Source: Oscillospiraceae bacterium
GTDB lineage: Bacteria; Bacillota; Clostridia; Saccharofermentanales; Saccharofermentanaceae
Assembly (NCBI GenBank): GCA_902782125.1
Contig: CACZMA010000008.1
Coordinates: forward strand, 1-64,000
Direction of reading: 5' to 3'
Length of the DNA stretch: 64,000 bases
The notes under the pieces were generated by a model. The model was given only the letters and a program-made list of their open reading frames with translations. It had not been told where the DNA came from and did not search any database. Below are positions 8,149 through 16,552 of the stretch, piece by piece; position 1 is the first letter of the stretch; each line of letters opens with the position of its first letter. A program made the position numbers and the translations under genes.

Positions 8149-8778
8149 TTATACCTTTACCTTTTGGTAGTAAAAACATGCGAGCTGCGTGCGGTCTCTA
8201 AGGTCGAGCTTTGCGAGCACGGAACTCATGAGGTTACGCACGGTGCCCTCGCTGAGGAACATCTTATCTGCGATCTCCTTGTTGGACAGGCCGTCGGCGA
8301 CGAGCTCGATCAGCTGCTGCTCCTTCTCGGTAATGCCGTACTCGGCGTAGTTGAACTTCTCGGTGCGGTTCAGCAGATCCGGCAGCCTGTCTACGATCTT
8401 CCCGCCGAAAACGCTCTGCCCCTTGTACACAGCTCTGACGCTGGTCGGCAGTGCCGCCGCATCCTGCTTGATTATGTAGCCGCACGCGCCGAGCTTCAGC
8501 GCGCGGTTGATGTATTCGTCGTCCAGGAACGTCGTGAGGAAGATGATCTTCGCGGCCGGGTCCTGCTTCAGCATCGCTTCGGCGGTCTCGAGGCCGTTCA
8601 TGCCGTCCATGCGGATGTCCATGACGGTGACGTCGACCGTGGTGTCGGCCACAAATGCCAGCGCGTCTGCGCCGCTGGTTACGGCCGCAGCGACCTCGAT
8701 GTCTTCTTCTGCCTCAAGTATTATCTTCAGCGACTCGGATACCAGCGGATCGTCGTCAACTATCATTACTTTGATCAT
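8149..8778 (-). CDS. LuxR/NarL-family response regulator
   Basis: The 209-residue protein has a receiver domain (residues 1-120) with the acidic pair D8/D9, phospho-acceptor D54 (VTVMDIRMDG) and the conserved K near residue 105. A LuxR-type helix-turn-helix follows (about 145-205: ITEKEQQLIELVADGLSNKEIA, split here by its length as ITEKEQQLIEL and VADGLSNKEIA). It should be phosphorylated by the kinase encoded 82 bases upstream on the same strand and regulate the ABC cluster. AAGGGAG precedes the ATG. Last gene of a five-gene leftward cluster. Confidence 0.9.
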   Translation of the reverse strand: MIKVMIVDDDPLVSESLKIILEAEEDIEVAAAVTSGADALAFVADTTVDVTVMDIRMDGMNGLETAEAMLKQDPAAKIIFLTTFLDDEYINRALKLGACGYIIKQDAAALPTSVRAVYKGQSVFGGKIVDRLPDLLNRTEKFNYAEYGITEKEQQLIELVADGLSNKEIADKMFLSEGTVRNLMSSVLAKLDLRDRTQLACFYYQKVKV

Positions 8779-8860
8779 ATCTTGCTCCCTTCATGTGCGG
8801 CGCCGCGGGACACACCGCTATAGAAAAGTTTGTGGCGGCGCGGTGCGTGCTCGTGCCTCC

Positions 8861-9997
8861 TTACGCTTCCGCCGCTTTCGGCAGTGTTGCCATTATCTCA
8901 AATCCGTCTTTGCCGCTCCTGACCGAGGCCCGGCCGCCGCAGGATGCCGCGCGCGAGGCGATGTTCTTGAGCCCGAGGCCGCCTGAGGCCATGTAGTCTC
9001 CGGTCAGCATATAATCGCGCTCCGGGTTCTCGCCGTTGTCCCTGACGAGGATGCGCCAGAAAGTGTTGTTCTCGACCACTTCGATCCGCACCTTGTCGCC
9101 ACTGCTGTACTTGGAGATATTGGTAACTGCTTCCTTGATTATACCCAAGATGCAGCTCTTGGTCTTATTGTCCGCGGGCGACTCGATGGAAGTGTTTACG
9201 TCGACGTCGAACCTCTCGGGCAGCGTCTTGATGATATCATTGACGGCTATCGATACGTCGATCGAATCGTCGTGCAGCTCGTGTACGCTCTTGCGTATAC
9301 CGGTCATCGCGAGGTCAAGAGTCTCACTGACCGAATCCAGTTGCCGCGCCACCTTCTCGTCCTTGTTGATTATCTTGATCGCCTGCATCTGCACGATCAC
9401 GCGGGTTATCATGTGACCGACGTTGTCGTGGATCTCGCGCGCGATGCGGTTACGCTCCTTGAGGCGGGCGGTATAGACTTCGTTATCGGCATTCTTCATT
9501 ATCTCCTCGCCGAGGCGCTTGGCGTTCAGCGAATCCTGGCGCGCATCGTCGAACTTGCTGAGGAGCATAGTCTCCTTTTGGCGGGCAAGTCCGGTCTTGA
9601 CCGCGAGATACCCCGCGAGGGCCATGATCAGCAGAGAATAAGCCGTTGTAACAATGTTACCCGTCAGATAATACACCTCGTAGAGCATGCCGGCAGACAA
9701 CACGGCGCGCACCGCGATGTCCAACCCGCGTCTCGAAGACAAAGGCGATGCCGCGAGCGCATACAATGCCATCGGGAAGGCGATGAGCACTCCCGGAAAG
9801 AAAGGTGCAACCGCCATGCAGATGACAGTTGCACCTATTGACCAGCCTATATCGCGCTTAAGCTCCGTGAGGAACAGCACCGCGAGAGTCGTCAGGATCC
9901 AGGCCACGTAGAGCTCGGTCTCCGTGCTGCCGATTATGAACAGCTGCAGGATGCCCGTGACCAGTATTATCAGCTTATCCGTAAGACTCCAATTCAT
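8861..9997 (-). CDS. Sensor histidine kinase, HisKA_3 type
   Basis: The 378-residue protein has about five hydrophobic helices in the first 135 residues with little extracellular sequence, as in LiaS/DesK-like intramembrane sensors. A helical dimerisation domain carries the phospho-acceptor H190 (REIHDNVGH), and the C terminus has an HATPase_c domain with an NISKYSSG N-box region, DNGE and GGLGLKNI. It pairs with the LuxR-type regulator. The ATG has both a GGGG upstream and an extended -10 six bases away, so it may be made from the operon mRNA and from its own start. Confidence 0.9.
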   Translation of the reverse strand: MNWSLTDKLIILVTGILQLFIIGSTETELYVAWILTTLAVLFLTELKRDIGWSIGATVICMAVAPFFPGVLIAFPMALYALAASPLSSRRGLDIAVRAVLSAGMLYEVYYLTGNIVTTAYSLLIMALAGYLAVKTGLARQKETMLLSKFDDARQDSLNAKRLGEEIMKNADNEVYTARLKERNRIAREIHDNVGHMITRVIVQMQAIKIINKDEKVARQLDSVSETLDLAMTGIRKSVHELHDDSIDVSIAVNDIIKTLPERFDVDVNTSIESPADNKTKSCILGIIKEAVTNISKYSSGDKVRIEVVENNTFWRILVRDNGENPERDYMLTGDYMASGGLGLKNIASRAASCGGRASVRSGKDGFEIMATLPKAAEA

Positions 9998-10003
9998 GCC
10001 CCA

Positions 10004-10012
10004 AGTATATCA
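10004..10012 (-). promoter_or_regulatory. Extended -10 that reuses the upstream stop codon
   Basis: Leftward TGA-TATACT spans 10012-10004 and ends six bases before the kinase ATG at 9997. The TGA is also the stop codon of the permease ending at 10010. It could give a separate, nearly leaderless kinase-regulator transcript. Confidence 0.45.
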
Positions 10013-11194
10013 CACGCGGCTTGCCCGAGAGCTCTTGATGAAGGCTGCGGCAAGGGCGAGGACCACTGCGAAGAGCACCTGCACGCCGAAGCAGATAAGG
10101 AGCTCGTTCATATCGAAAGCGACTCCGCTCGCACTGTACGTCATGTTGTTCGCATACACTGCCCAGTAGAAAGGCAGGAATCTGGCAACTCTCAGCACGC
10201 TCTCGCCGAGGAGCCACTGCGGAACGAACACGCCTGATATGAACGACATCGACAACGTCACGATATTGGTTATCATCGACAGCGAGTTCGATGTGATATT
10301 GAATGCCGTGATGACTGATGTGATCGCACAGTTGACGAGCGTGGCGAGCAGCGAGTTGACTGCGATGACCCACCAGTATTGCGTGAACACCTGGGTGTTG
10401 TGGCCGAAGATCACATTGATGAGCATGAATATGATCCAGAGCACGCTGCCGGAAGTGATGAGTCCTGCGGTGTTCGCGAAGCTTATCTTCTTCCTGCTCA
10501 CAGGAGACGCGTCGATCCTCTTGCCTACGTTCACTTCGTTATTAGCGATGATCGTGTGACCAACTCCCAGGGAGAGGAAACCCAGTGACAGATAGCAGAA
10601 GAACTGGTTCATCTGTGCAATGACGAGCTCGTCGCCTGCAGCCGTCTCGGACTTGTCGCCGGAGACAATGCTGACCTTGGATCCGTCCTTAAGAAGCTTT
10701 ACGGCCTTGTCGGCAGCTTCCTCATCAGAGTATCCGAGCGTCCTGTAATCGAGGTACGCATTGATGTAGTTGTTGACTGAAGCATCTATCCCGTAGATCG
10801 CAGCGGACATCTCGAAGTCGGTGTTGTATCTGATCTTAGCAGGGCCTTCGGTCTCTCCTCTGCCCACGGCCTCGCCGAAGCCGTCTTCTATAGTCATGTG
10901 ATAGTTCGTGATGCCGAAGAAAACGATATCTAAGATAGACGACTCTGACTTGCCTTCGAGGTCGGTCAGCTCGTTATTCGCTGACAGGTATTCGATAAGT
11001 CCGCGGCTCAGTGCCGAATCGTCGTTATCAACGTAGCTGATCTTGGCGGAAGAATTGAACTCAGCAGAAGTTCCGGTATCGACCCTGGAAATCGTCATGA
11101 GGAGTACCAGCATCGCTATGAATATGCCGAGGTATATCAGGATACCCGTCGGATTACGCTTCAGAAGCCTGAAGAAACTCTTATACAGATGCAT
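10010..11194 (-). CDS. ABC-2 type transporter permease
   Basis: The 394-residue protein has an N-terminal transmembrane helix (about 17-36), an extracellular domain of roughly 150 residues, and five further helices in the C-terminal half, which is the ABC-2 (NatB/YhaP-like) layout. Its start overlaps the end of the next upstream permease by 14 bases. With that permease and the ATPase it should form an exporter; the adjoining two-component system suggests a response to membrane stress, a peptide or a drug. The substrate is unknown. Confidence 0.85.
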   Translation of the reverse strand: MHLYKSFFRLLKRNPTGILIYLGIFIAMLVLLMTISRVDTGTSAEFNSSAKISYVDNDDSALSRGLIEYLSANNELTDLEGKSESSILDIVFFGITNYHMTIEDGFGEAVGRGETEGPAKIRYNTDFEMSAAIYGIDASVNNYINAYLDYRTLGYSDEEAADKAVKLLKDGSKVSIVSGDKSETAAGDELVIAQMNQFFCYLSLGFLSLGVGHTIIANNEVNVGKRIDASPVSRKKISFANTAGLITSGSVLWIIFMLINVIFGHNTQVFTQYWWVIAVNSLLATLVNCAITSVITAFNITSNSLSMITNIVTLSMSFISGVFVPQWLLGESVLRVARFLPFYWAVYANNMTYSASGVAFDMNELLICFGVQVLFAVVLALAAAFIKSSRASRV

Positions 11195-12329
11195 ACTTTT
11201 CCCTCCTTAATACCAGTACTCCGATCGTGAGGAATACCACTGCAGCTATTACCAGCTTGCCCATGTTCATGTAGAAGTCGAACGGATCGTTGTACAGCGC
11301 CATCCTGTAGAACGCCATGTTCATGACGGTCGCAGGGTTGATGTCGTTTACTATCGGGCAGTACTTCTCGATGATGCCCGGCAGCTGCATTACCATCTCG
11401 CCGCTCAGGAAGACTGAGACCATGAGAACGCCTGTCGTCTTGTTGCCGCGGGTGTTCACGCTACCCTTGAACAGCAGGCCGCAGATGACGCCGAAGCTGA
11501 TCGCGAAGATATTGCAGACCACGACGAACAGTATCAGCCTGAAGACGTTGCTGCCGAGCGAGATCTGAAACACCAGGCGCATGAACGCGAGGTGGATGAC
11601 GGATATGATCACCGACGGGATGAGGCGCGCGATAAAGGCGTACCAGATCATCTTGGACTTGCTGCTCGGTGACAGCGACAGTCTCGCCGCTTCCTCCGAG
11701 ACGTCTGCCTTCAGGTCTCCGACGAGGTTGACGCCGCTCATCGCCGTGAAGAACAGTCCCATTACGAGCGTGCTGTAGAAGTACCACACGTAGGGGTTCG
11801 GATCATCGGAGAAAGCCCCCATATCGACCTCGGTGAATGTTTTCCTCGACGCGAGATTCTCGATCATCTCCTGCGCTTTCTCGGGCGAGGTCATGTAGGC
11901 CTCCGAGATGAGCTTGAAGTTGGACCTGTATGTGTCGGCGACTGTTTTCGCGACCATGCCCGCGGTCTCGGTGTGGCTCTCTGACAGGCAGACCTCGATG
12001 TCGCTGTCTCCCGCTACGAAGAGCACCTCCGCGCCGCCGTCTTTCAGGATCTCCATCGCGTCTTTCCTGCCGTCAGCTTCGACCATATCGAAATACTTAG
12101 TCTCCGCACTCTCGTCCGCGAACTCGTCCACCAGGTCGCAGAAGCCTTCCGCGTACGCCGAATCCGACTCCGCCACGACGATCGTCTTGACCGGATCGAT
12201 CGAGTTCTCGATGTTATAGATATTGCCGAAAGCCGCGTTCATGCAGGCCATTATCCCGAGCGGGAACACGAGGCACCAGAACAGGTAGATCTTGTTCCTG
12301 AGCACCTTGAGAAGATAGTACTTAAACAT
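11181..12329 (-). CDS. ABC-2 type transporter permease
   Basis: The 382-residue protein has the same plan as its downstream neighbour: an N-terminal helix (LFWCLVFPLGIMACMNAAFG), an extracellular domain of about 150 residues rich in Glu/Asp, then five helices ending in a short basic tail. The two permeases are diverged paralogues that probably pair as a heterodimer with the ATPase at 12351-13292. An AAGGGG ribosome site precedes the ATG. Confidence 0.85.
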   Translation of the reverse strand: MFKYYLLKVLRNKIYLFWCLVFPLGIMACMNAAFGNIYNIENSIDPVKTIVVAESDSAYAEGFCDLVDEFADESAETKYFDMVEADGRKDAMEILKDGGAEVLFVAGDSDIEVCLSESHTETAGMVAKTVADTYRSNFKLISEAYMTSPEKAQEMIENLASRKTFTEVDMGAFSDDPNPYVWYFYSTLVMGLFFTAMSGVNLVGDLKADVSEEAARLSLSPSSKSKMIWYAFIARLIPSVIISVIHLAFMRLVFQISLGSNVFRLILFVVVCNIFAISFGVICGLLFKGSVNTRGNKTTGVLMVSVFLSGEMVMQLPGIIEKYCPIVNDINPATVMNMAFYRMALYNDPFDFYMNMGKLVIAAVVFLTIGVLVLRREKYASV

Positions 12330-12350
12330 TTGTCTTACCCCTTTCTTCCC

Positions 12351-13292
12351 TTACTCGTCCCTTAAGGACTTGCCCGTCAGCTCGAGGAAAACGTCGTTCA
12401 GCGTCGGCTGCTCCGAGAAGATCTTCTTCATCTTGTATCCCTTATCCTGGAGGATGTTCACGATATCGATGACGTTGTGCTTGCCGGAGCCTGCCTCGAC
12501 CTTGAGGACGTGTCCGTCGTAATCTGCGCTGTAGACACTCGGCAGATCCTTGATGGCAGCGATCGTGTTCTCGTCCAGGCCCGCCGTCTCGATCGTGATG
12601 ATCTCGCTCTTCTTGATCATAGACTTGAGCTGGTCAATGGTGCCCTCGGCGATCGTCGTACCCTTGTCGATGATGAGCACTCTGTCGCACAACTGCTCGA
12701 CCTCTTCCATGTAGTGCGAGGTGTACACGATGGTCGCACCCTGCGCGCGGAGCTGCTCGATGCCCTCAAGGATCTTGTTCCTGCTCTGGGGATCTACCGC
12801 CACCGTCGGCTCGTCGAAAAAGATCAGCTTCGGCTTATGCGCAATCCCGCAGGCGATGTTCAGCCTTCGCTTCAGACCGCCCGAGAGCTTTTTGGGCTTG
12901 AACTTGACGAAATCATTCAGCGCTACGAAGTCTATAGCTTCCTGAACATACTTTGCTCTCGTCGCCTTGTCCTTGATGTAAAGTCCGCAGAAGAAGTCGA
13001 TGTTCTCATATACCGTGAGCGCTTCATACACTGCGACTTCCTGGGGAACGATGCCGATCTTCGACTTGATGTCGTAAGCCTTAGGGCTCATCTCCTTGCC
13101 GAAGATCGTGATCGTGCCCTTGTCGTATTCCAGGAGCGAGAGCACGCAGTTGATGCATGTGGACTTACCCGAACCGTTGGGACCAAGAAGGCCGAAGATC
13201 TCGCCTTCGTTTACGCTCATCGAGAAATGATCGAGTGCGATTAATTCTTTATACCTTTTGACCAGACCGTCAACCTTGAGTATCTCTGACAT
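12351..13292 (-). CDS. ABC transporter ATP-binding protein (NatA/CcmA-like)
   Basis: The 313-residue ATPase has Walker A GPNGSGKST (about 35-43), signature LSGGLKRRL, Walker B LIFFDEPT followed by VAVDP, and a switch His in YTSHYMEE. The C-terminal 80 residues form the extra domain typical of drug/lantibiotic exporters. It powers the two ABC-2 permeases downstream. GGAGG precedes the ATG; a promoter (TTGTTG, 17 bases, GATAAT leftward at 13353-13325) lies just upstream. First gene of the ATPase-permease-permease-kinase-regulator cluster. Confidence 0.92.
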   Translation of the reverse strand: MSEILKVDGLVKRYKELIALDHFSMSVNEGEIFGLLGPNGSGKSTCINCVLSLLEYDKGTITIFGKEMSPKAYDIKSKIGIVPQEVAVYEALTVYENIDFFCGLYIKDKATRAKYVQEAIDFVALNDFVKFKPKKLSGGLKRRLNIACGIAHKPKLIFFDEPTVAVDPQSRNKILEGIEQLRAQGATIVYTSHYMEEVEQLCDRVLIIDKGTTIAEGTIDQLKSMIKKSEIITIETAGLDENTIAAIKDLPSVYSADYDGHVLKVEAGSGKHNVIDIVNILQDKGYKMKKIFSEQPTLNDVFLELTGKSLRDE

Positions 13293-13324
13293 TGTTTTTG
13301 CCTCCGATTTGTTATCTTGAGGCT

Positions 13325-13435
13325 ATTATCCAAAACCTCCCGCAGACCAACAAGTGAAGCACGTCACAAATTGGATATGACAAATGTCATGCCGCACACT
13401 TGAAGTTTGCATCCCCTAATCAGCAAGGTTATAAT
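13325..13435. promoter_or_regulatory. Divergent promoters with a central 14-base palindrome
   Basis: Leftward: TTGTTG (13353-13348), 17 bases, GATAAT (13330-13325) for the ABC cluster. Rightward: TTGCAT (13407-13412), 17 bases, TATAAT (13430-13435) for the lipoprotein at 13457. Between them atgaca-aa-tgtcat (13377-13390) is a perfect inverted repeat, with more gtca/tgac half-sites just to its left. It is well placed for the LuxR-type regulator of this cluster, which is inference. Confidence 0.55.
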
Positions 13436-13456
13436 CTTCCGGGGGATATTACATAT

Positions 13457-15865
13457 ATGAAAAACTTAAACAAAGCAATCTCAACAACTCTCATCGCATC
13501 CATCATGCTCTCCGTCACGGTCACGGGCTGCAGCGGCAAGTCTAAGGGCAAGAACGAAGTCATCGCCGAAGACACGCCGTGGTATTCGGCTAACAAGTTC
13601 GAAGTCGAAGACGGCATCGAGGACGCATCCTTCAAATCCATTGATTACGTCGGTGCCTACGAAGATCAGGTCATCTTCCGCGCGCAGGGCATGTACAATT
13701 CCGACCCGGACACCGAGTGGGACAGCCAGAGCTTCTACGATCTGAAATTTGATTTCATCATCAAATACGATCTTGACGGCAACATCCTCGATACCTACGA
13801 CATCAAGCAGCTCTTCAACGACAACTCCGACTCGGATGCCAAGCTCTATATAGACGACGTCTCGATCTCGGGCTATGAGGTCTCGGCTTATTCCACCAAC
13901 TATGCCAAAGGCAGCGGCATGCAGAAGAGCAGGCTCGTGTTGGATGTAAGGGACGGGTCGGTGATAGCTTTCGAGAAGGAGGCAGATGCGGGAGGCGCCA
14001 CATCCGGAGCCCCGATACTTACCAAGTACGAAGGCGGATACTGCGCAGAGATCTACCAGGTCTTTAACGTCAACACGTCGTACAAGATAGTGATAACGGA
14101 TCCGAACGGCGAGACCACATCCTACGACCTTGACGAATACCTGCCGGGGATGGAGCTGCATTTCGTGAATAACATCGTCTACACGGGCGACGGCAAGTTC
14201 GTGTTCTCGGCGGATTGCGGGGAGTTTGACATGGACGCGGTGGTCTCCAAAGTGACCTTCTCGTTCTTCACGATCGACACGAACAAAAAGACCGTCACGG
14301 AATATACGGGCGACACGTCCGCGTTCTACAGGCACTTCTTCTTTGCGTCCTATCAGGAAGGCATCGGTCCCGTATCGATCGACATGGACGGCATCTATAA
14401 GATCGACTTTGAGCAGGGCACCAAGGACAAGATCTTCTCGTTTGACTGGTGCAACATCAACCGCTATGACGCGGAGACCCTGTCGATAATATCGTACTCT
14501 GAAGACCGCATCATCCTCGCAGGTACTGTGTACCGCGGATCGATGTATCTCGACAGCGAGGACGACTATGAGACGATCGTCTATATCCTGGACAGGCAGG
14601 AGACAAATCCCAACGTCGGCAAGAAAGTCCTCGTTGCGTCTACCCTGGGCACATACAACTACTGCCTCTGTGACGCGGTCTGCACCTATAACGAGACCAA
14701 TCCGGATTACTATATCCGCCTGGACGATTCCTATTCGACATACTCACAGGACTACGATCCGACGGTCGACGACCTGAACGCTCTGCTGCTGGACCAGGAA
14801 GCCGCGCTGTCCTATCAGCTCATGGTCGACCTCATGGCTGGCGAAGGTCCTGATATGATCCTGGACGCATCTTATTACGACCAGCTGAACAGCCCCGACT
14901 ACCTGCTCGACCTGACATCTTATGTCGAGACGGACGGGCTGTTCTCCAATGTCATCGATGCTGCCAAGACGTCCGACGGCAAGCTCTACCACTGCCCCGT
15001 TACGATCTCGATCAACGGCATCGTCGTGCACAAGGATGACGTTCCGTCTGACCTGAAGGGATTCACCTTTGACGAGTATGCGGACTTTGTCTCGGATGTT
15101 TGCAACGGCACCGACCCGATGTATATGGAGAAGACCGAGTTCTTCACGACCTGCCTGTCTGCCATGAGCGACGAGTTCGTCACGGACGGCAAAGTCGATT
15201 ACAACAAGGACTCTTTCAAGCAGCTCGCTGAATACACCAAGAACAGCACGATGCAAGCCGGCTACGGCGAGTTTAGGAGCATTATGAGCGAGCCTCTGGG
15301 CAATGCCGAGTTCCTCTACTCCTGCACACTGGCGATGCTCCTTCCCAGATACGAGGACGATCTCACTGACGTCCGTATTGTGGGCCTTCCCACCTCCGAC
15401 GGCAGAGGTCCCCAGATCAGCATGGATTCTTCCGTTGCCATCTCGGCGCAGACATCTGAGGCAGAGGCGTGCGCCGCCTTCATCTCGACGCTCCTGTCCG
15501 AGGACATCCAGACCGAGTACGGCACATACACCGACGGCATGCCCATCAGGATCAGCTCCTACGAGGCCTCTTCTGCTACCCTCCTCGAACGCTATAACAC
15601 TTCCGTCGAAAAGGATCTCTCGAACTACACGTCTGAAGAACTGGTCATGTACAACTCCAACACCAAGATCCTGGATGAGTCCGTGATCGATGACTTCGAG
15701 GCCATGATCGCGAGCTGCGAAGACACGGCATCGCTGGACCCCGCAATCGAGAAAATCGTGTATGAGGAGATCCAGGCGTATTTTGCAGATCAGAAGTCTA
15801 TCGATGATGTCATTGAGCTGATCAATAACCGCGTCAGCCTGTACGTCAGCGAGCGGAACGGGTGA
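13457..15865 (+). CDS. Large solute-binding lipoprotein with N-terminal propeller-like domain
   Basis: The 802-residue product has a lipoprotein signal with lipobox TVTGC (Cys about residue 27). Residues about 45-400 are rich in Tyr/Asp strands (YDLDGNILDTYDI, LTKYEGGYCAEIY) like a beta-propeller. From about 410 the sequence matches family 1 extracellular solute-binding proteins: LMAGEGPDMILDAS, YLLDLTSYVETDGLF, YHCPVTISINGIVV and FTFDEYADFVSDV. The ATG follows GGGGGA and fits the promoter at 13407-13435. No sugar-ABC permease lies beside it, so its partner is elsewhere or it is a surface sensor. It overlaps the next convergent gene by 20 bases. Confidence 0.78.
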   Translation: MKNLNKAISTTLIASIMLSVTVTGCSGKSKGKNEVIAEDTPWYSANKFEVEDGIEDASFKSIDYVGAYEDQVIFRAQGMYNSDPDTEWDSQSFYDLKFDFIIKYDLDGNILDTYDIKQLFNDNSDSDAKLYIDDVSISGYEVSAYSTNYAKGSGMQKSRLVLDVRDGSVIAFEKEADAGGATSGAPILTKYEGGYCAEIYQVFNVNTSYKIVITDPNGETTSYDLDEYLPGMELHFVNNIVYTGDGKFVFSADCGEFDMDAVVSKVTFSFFTIDTNKKTVTEYTGDTSAFYRHFFFASYQEGIGPVSIDMDGIYKIDFEQGTKDKIFSFDWCNINRYDAETLSIISYSEDRIILAGTVYRGSMYLDSEDDYETIVYILDRQETNPNVGKKVLVASTLGTYNYCLCDAVCTYNETNPDYYIRLDDSYSTYSQDYDPTVDDLNALLLDQEAALSYQLMVDLMAGEGPDMILDASYYDQLNSPDYLLDLTSYVETDGLFSNVIDAAKTSDGKLYHCPVTISINGIVVHKDDVPSDLKGFTFDEYADFVSDVCNGTDPMYMEKTEFFTTCLSAMSDEFVTDGKVDYNKDSFKQLAEYTKNSTMQAGYGEFRSIMSEPLGNAEFLYSCTLAMLLPRYEDDLTDVRIVGLPTSDGRGPQISMDSSVAISAQTSEAEACAAFISTLLSEDIQTEYGTYTDGMPIRISSYEASSATLLERYNTSVEKDLSNYTSEELVMYNSNTKILDESVIDDFEAMIASCEDTASLDPAIEKIVYEEIQAYFADQKSIDDVIELINNRVSLYVSERNG

Positions 15866-16289
15866 CGCGCTTAGACAGGCCGATTCGGATCAGCTGGTAG
15901 ATCCCGCAAGCGGCAGTAAATGCTGCGAGTGCCGTGATCCCGTAGAACATCAGCTCCAGGCCGTTCAGGTCAATGAAGCTTCCGCGCTTCACCTGTTCGA
16001 CGAAGAATCTGTTGTAGTTGACGCTGTCATATACATATATCCACACCGGCACGAAAGCACCGATGAATCCCGCATGCCAGAGCGCAAGCCCTGATGCCTC
16101 GGGATTTCTCTTATTGCAGTGAATTATATAGACGACGAGCATCAGAGCGGGCACGGCAAAGTATGCTATCCCGCCTGTCAGGGTGCTCTTGTCCAATAAC
16201 TTCTCATCAAACGCATCGGCTGCGATCATGACAGCCCATGAGGCAAGCGCCGCACCGATACCGTATAACACTGTTCTGACTTTATCCAT
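15846..16289 (-). CDS. Four-helix integral membrane protein, unknown function
   Basis: The 147-residue protein from the chosen ATG has four hydrophobic helices (about 5-25, 40-60, 72-92, 115-137) and a basic C-terminal tail (RIGLSKRVTRSAR). No family is recognised. A longer frame reaches 16361, but TATAAT six bases before the ATG at 16289 supports the shorter start. Its 3' end overlaps the end of the convergent lipoprotein gene by 20 bases. Confidence 0.55.
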   Translation of the reverse strand: MDKVRTVLYGIGAALASWAVMIAADAFDEKLLDKSTLTGGIAYFAVPALMLVVYIIHCNKRNPEASGLALWHAGFIGAFVPVWIYVYDSVNYNRFFVEQVKRGSFIDLNGLELMFYGITALAAFTAACGIYQLIRIGLSKRVTRSAR

Positions 16290-16295
16290 GAGGTC

Positions 16296-16304
16296 ATTAT
16301 AGCA
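16296..16304 (-). promoter_or_regulatory. Extended -10 six bases before the ATG (leaderless candidate)
   Basis: Leftward TGC-TATAAT (16304-16296) is followed by gacctc and the ATG at 16289. No ribosome site is present in the gap, so this is a leaderless candidate. Confidence 0.5.
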
Positions 16305-16335
16305 CTCCGTAACTGCTCCGCCCCGGCATAAAGAA

Positions 16336-16365
16336 ACCCTTGCCTGGAGGTCGGGCGGCAAGGGT
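16336..16365. other. Perfect 9-base hairpin
   Basis: acccttgcc (16336-16344) pairs with ggcaagggt (16357-16365). An AAAGGAG ribosome-like site and a short ORF follow rightward. Leftward it is followed by ttctttat, so it could be a leftward terminator, although no gene ends there. Role unresolved. Confidence 0.4.
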
Positions 16366-16381
16366 CAGAAAGGAGTTTAAA

Positions 16382-16462
16382 ATGACACAACGAAGTGCAG
16401 TTGTTTTACACCTGTATAGTATCAGGCGGCATGTGGCATTAATGGGACACATCCGCAGTTGA
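16382..16462 (+). CDS. Candidate 26-residue peptide ORF
   Basis: An ATG at 16382 preceded by AAAGGAGTTTAAA opens 26 codons (MTQRSAVVLHLYSIRRHVAL, then MGHIRS) ending in TGA. The ribosome site is strong and correctly spaced, and a hairpin stands just upstream. No promoter is evident before it, and the tetR promoter begins right after. Coding status is unproven. Confidence 0.25.
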   Translation: MTQRSAVVLHLYSIRRHVALMGHIRS

Positions 16463-16473
16463 CTTACAAAAGC

Positions 16474-16532
16474 TTGACAGGCTAATTCTGATTAGCTATA
16501 ATTCCTTTCAGTTAGGCTAATCGAAATTAGCC
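16474..16532 (+). promoter_or_regulatory. Consensus promoter with two TetR-type operators
   Basis: TTGACA (16474-16479), a 17-base spacer and TATAAT (16497-16502) match consensus exactly. The spacer is itself a near-perfect palindrome, ggctaattctgattagct (16480-16497). A second palindrome, ggctaatcgaaattagcc (16515-16532), covers the transcription start region. Their centres are 35 bases apart. Both share GGCTAAT/ATTAGCC arms and very likely bind the TetR protein encoded directly downstream. Confidence 0.8.
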
Positions 16533-16552
16533 AGTATCTGCAGGAGGTATAT

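Noticed and set aside
13481..14335. Leftward 284-codon frame inside the solute-binding lipoprotein gene
   Set aside because: It has no signal, motif or ribosome site, while the opposite strand encodes a lipoprotein.
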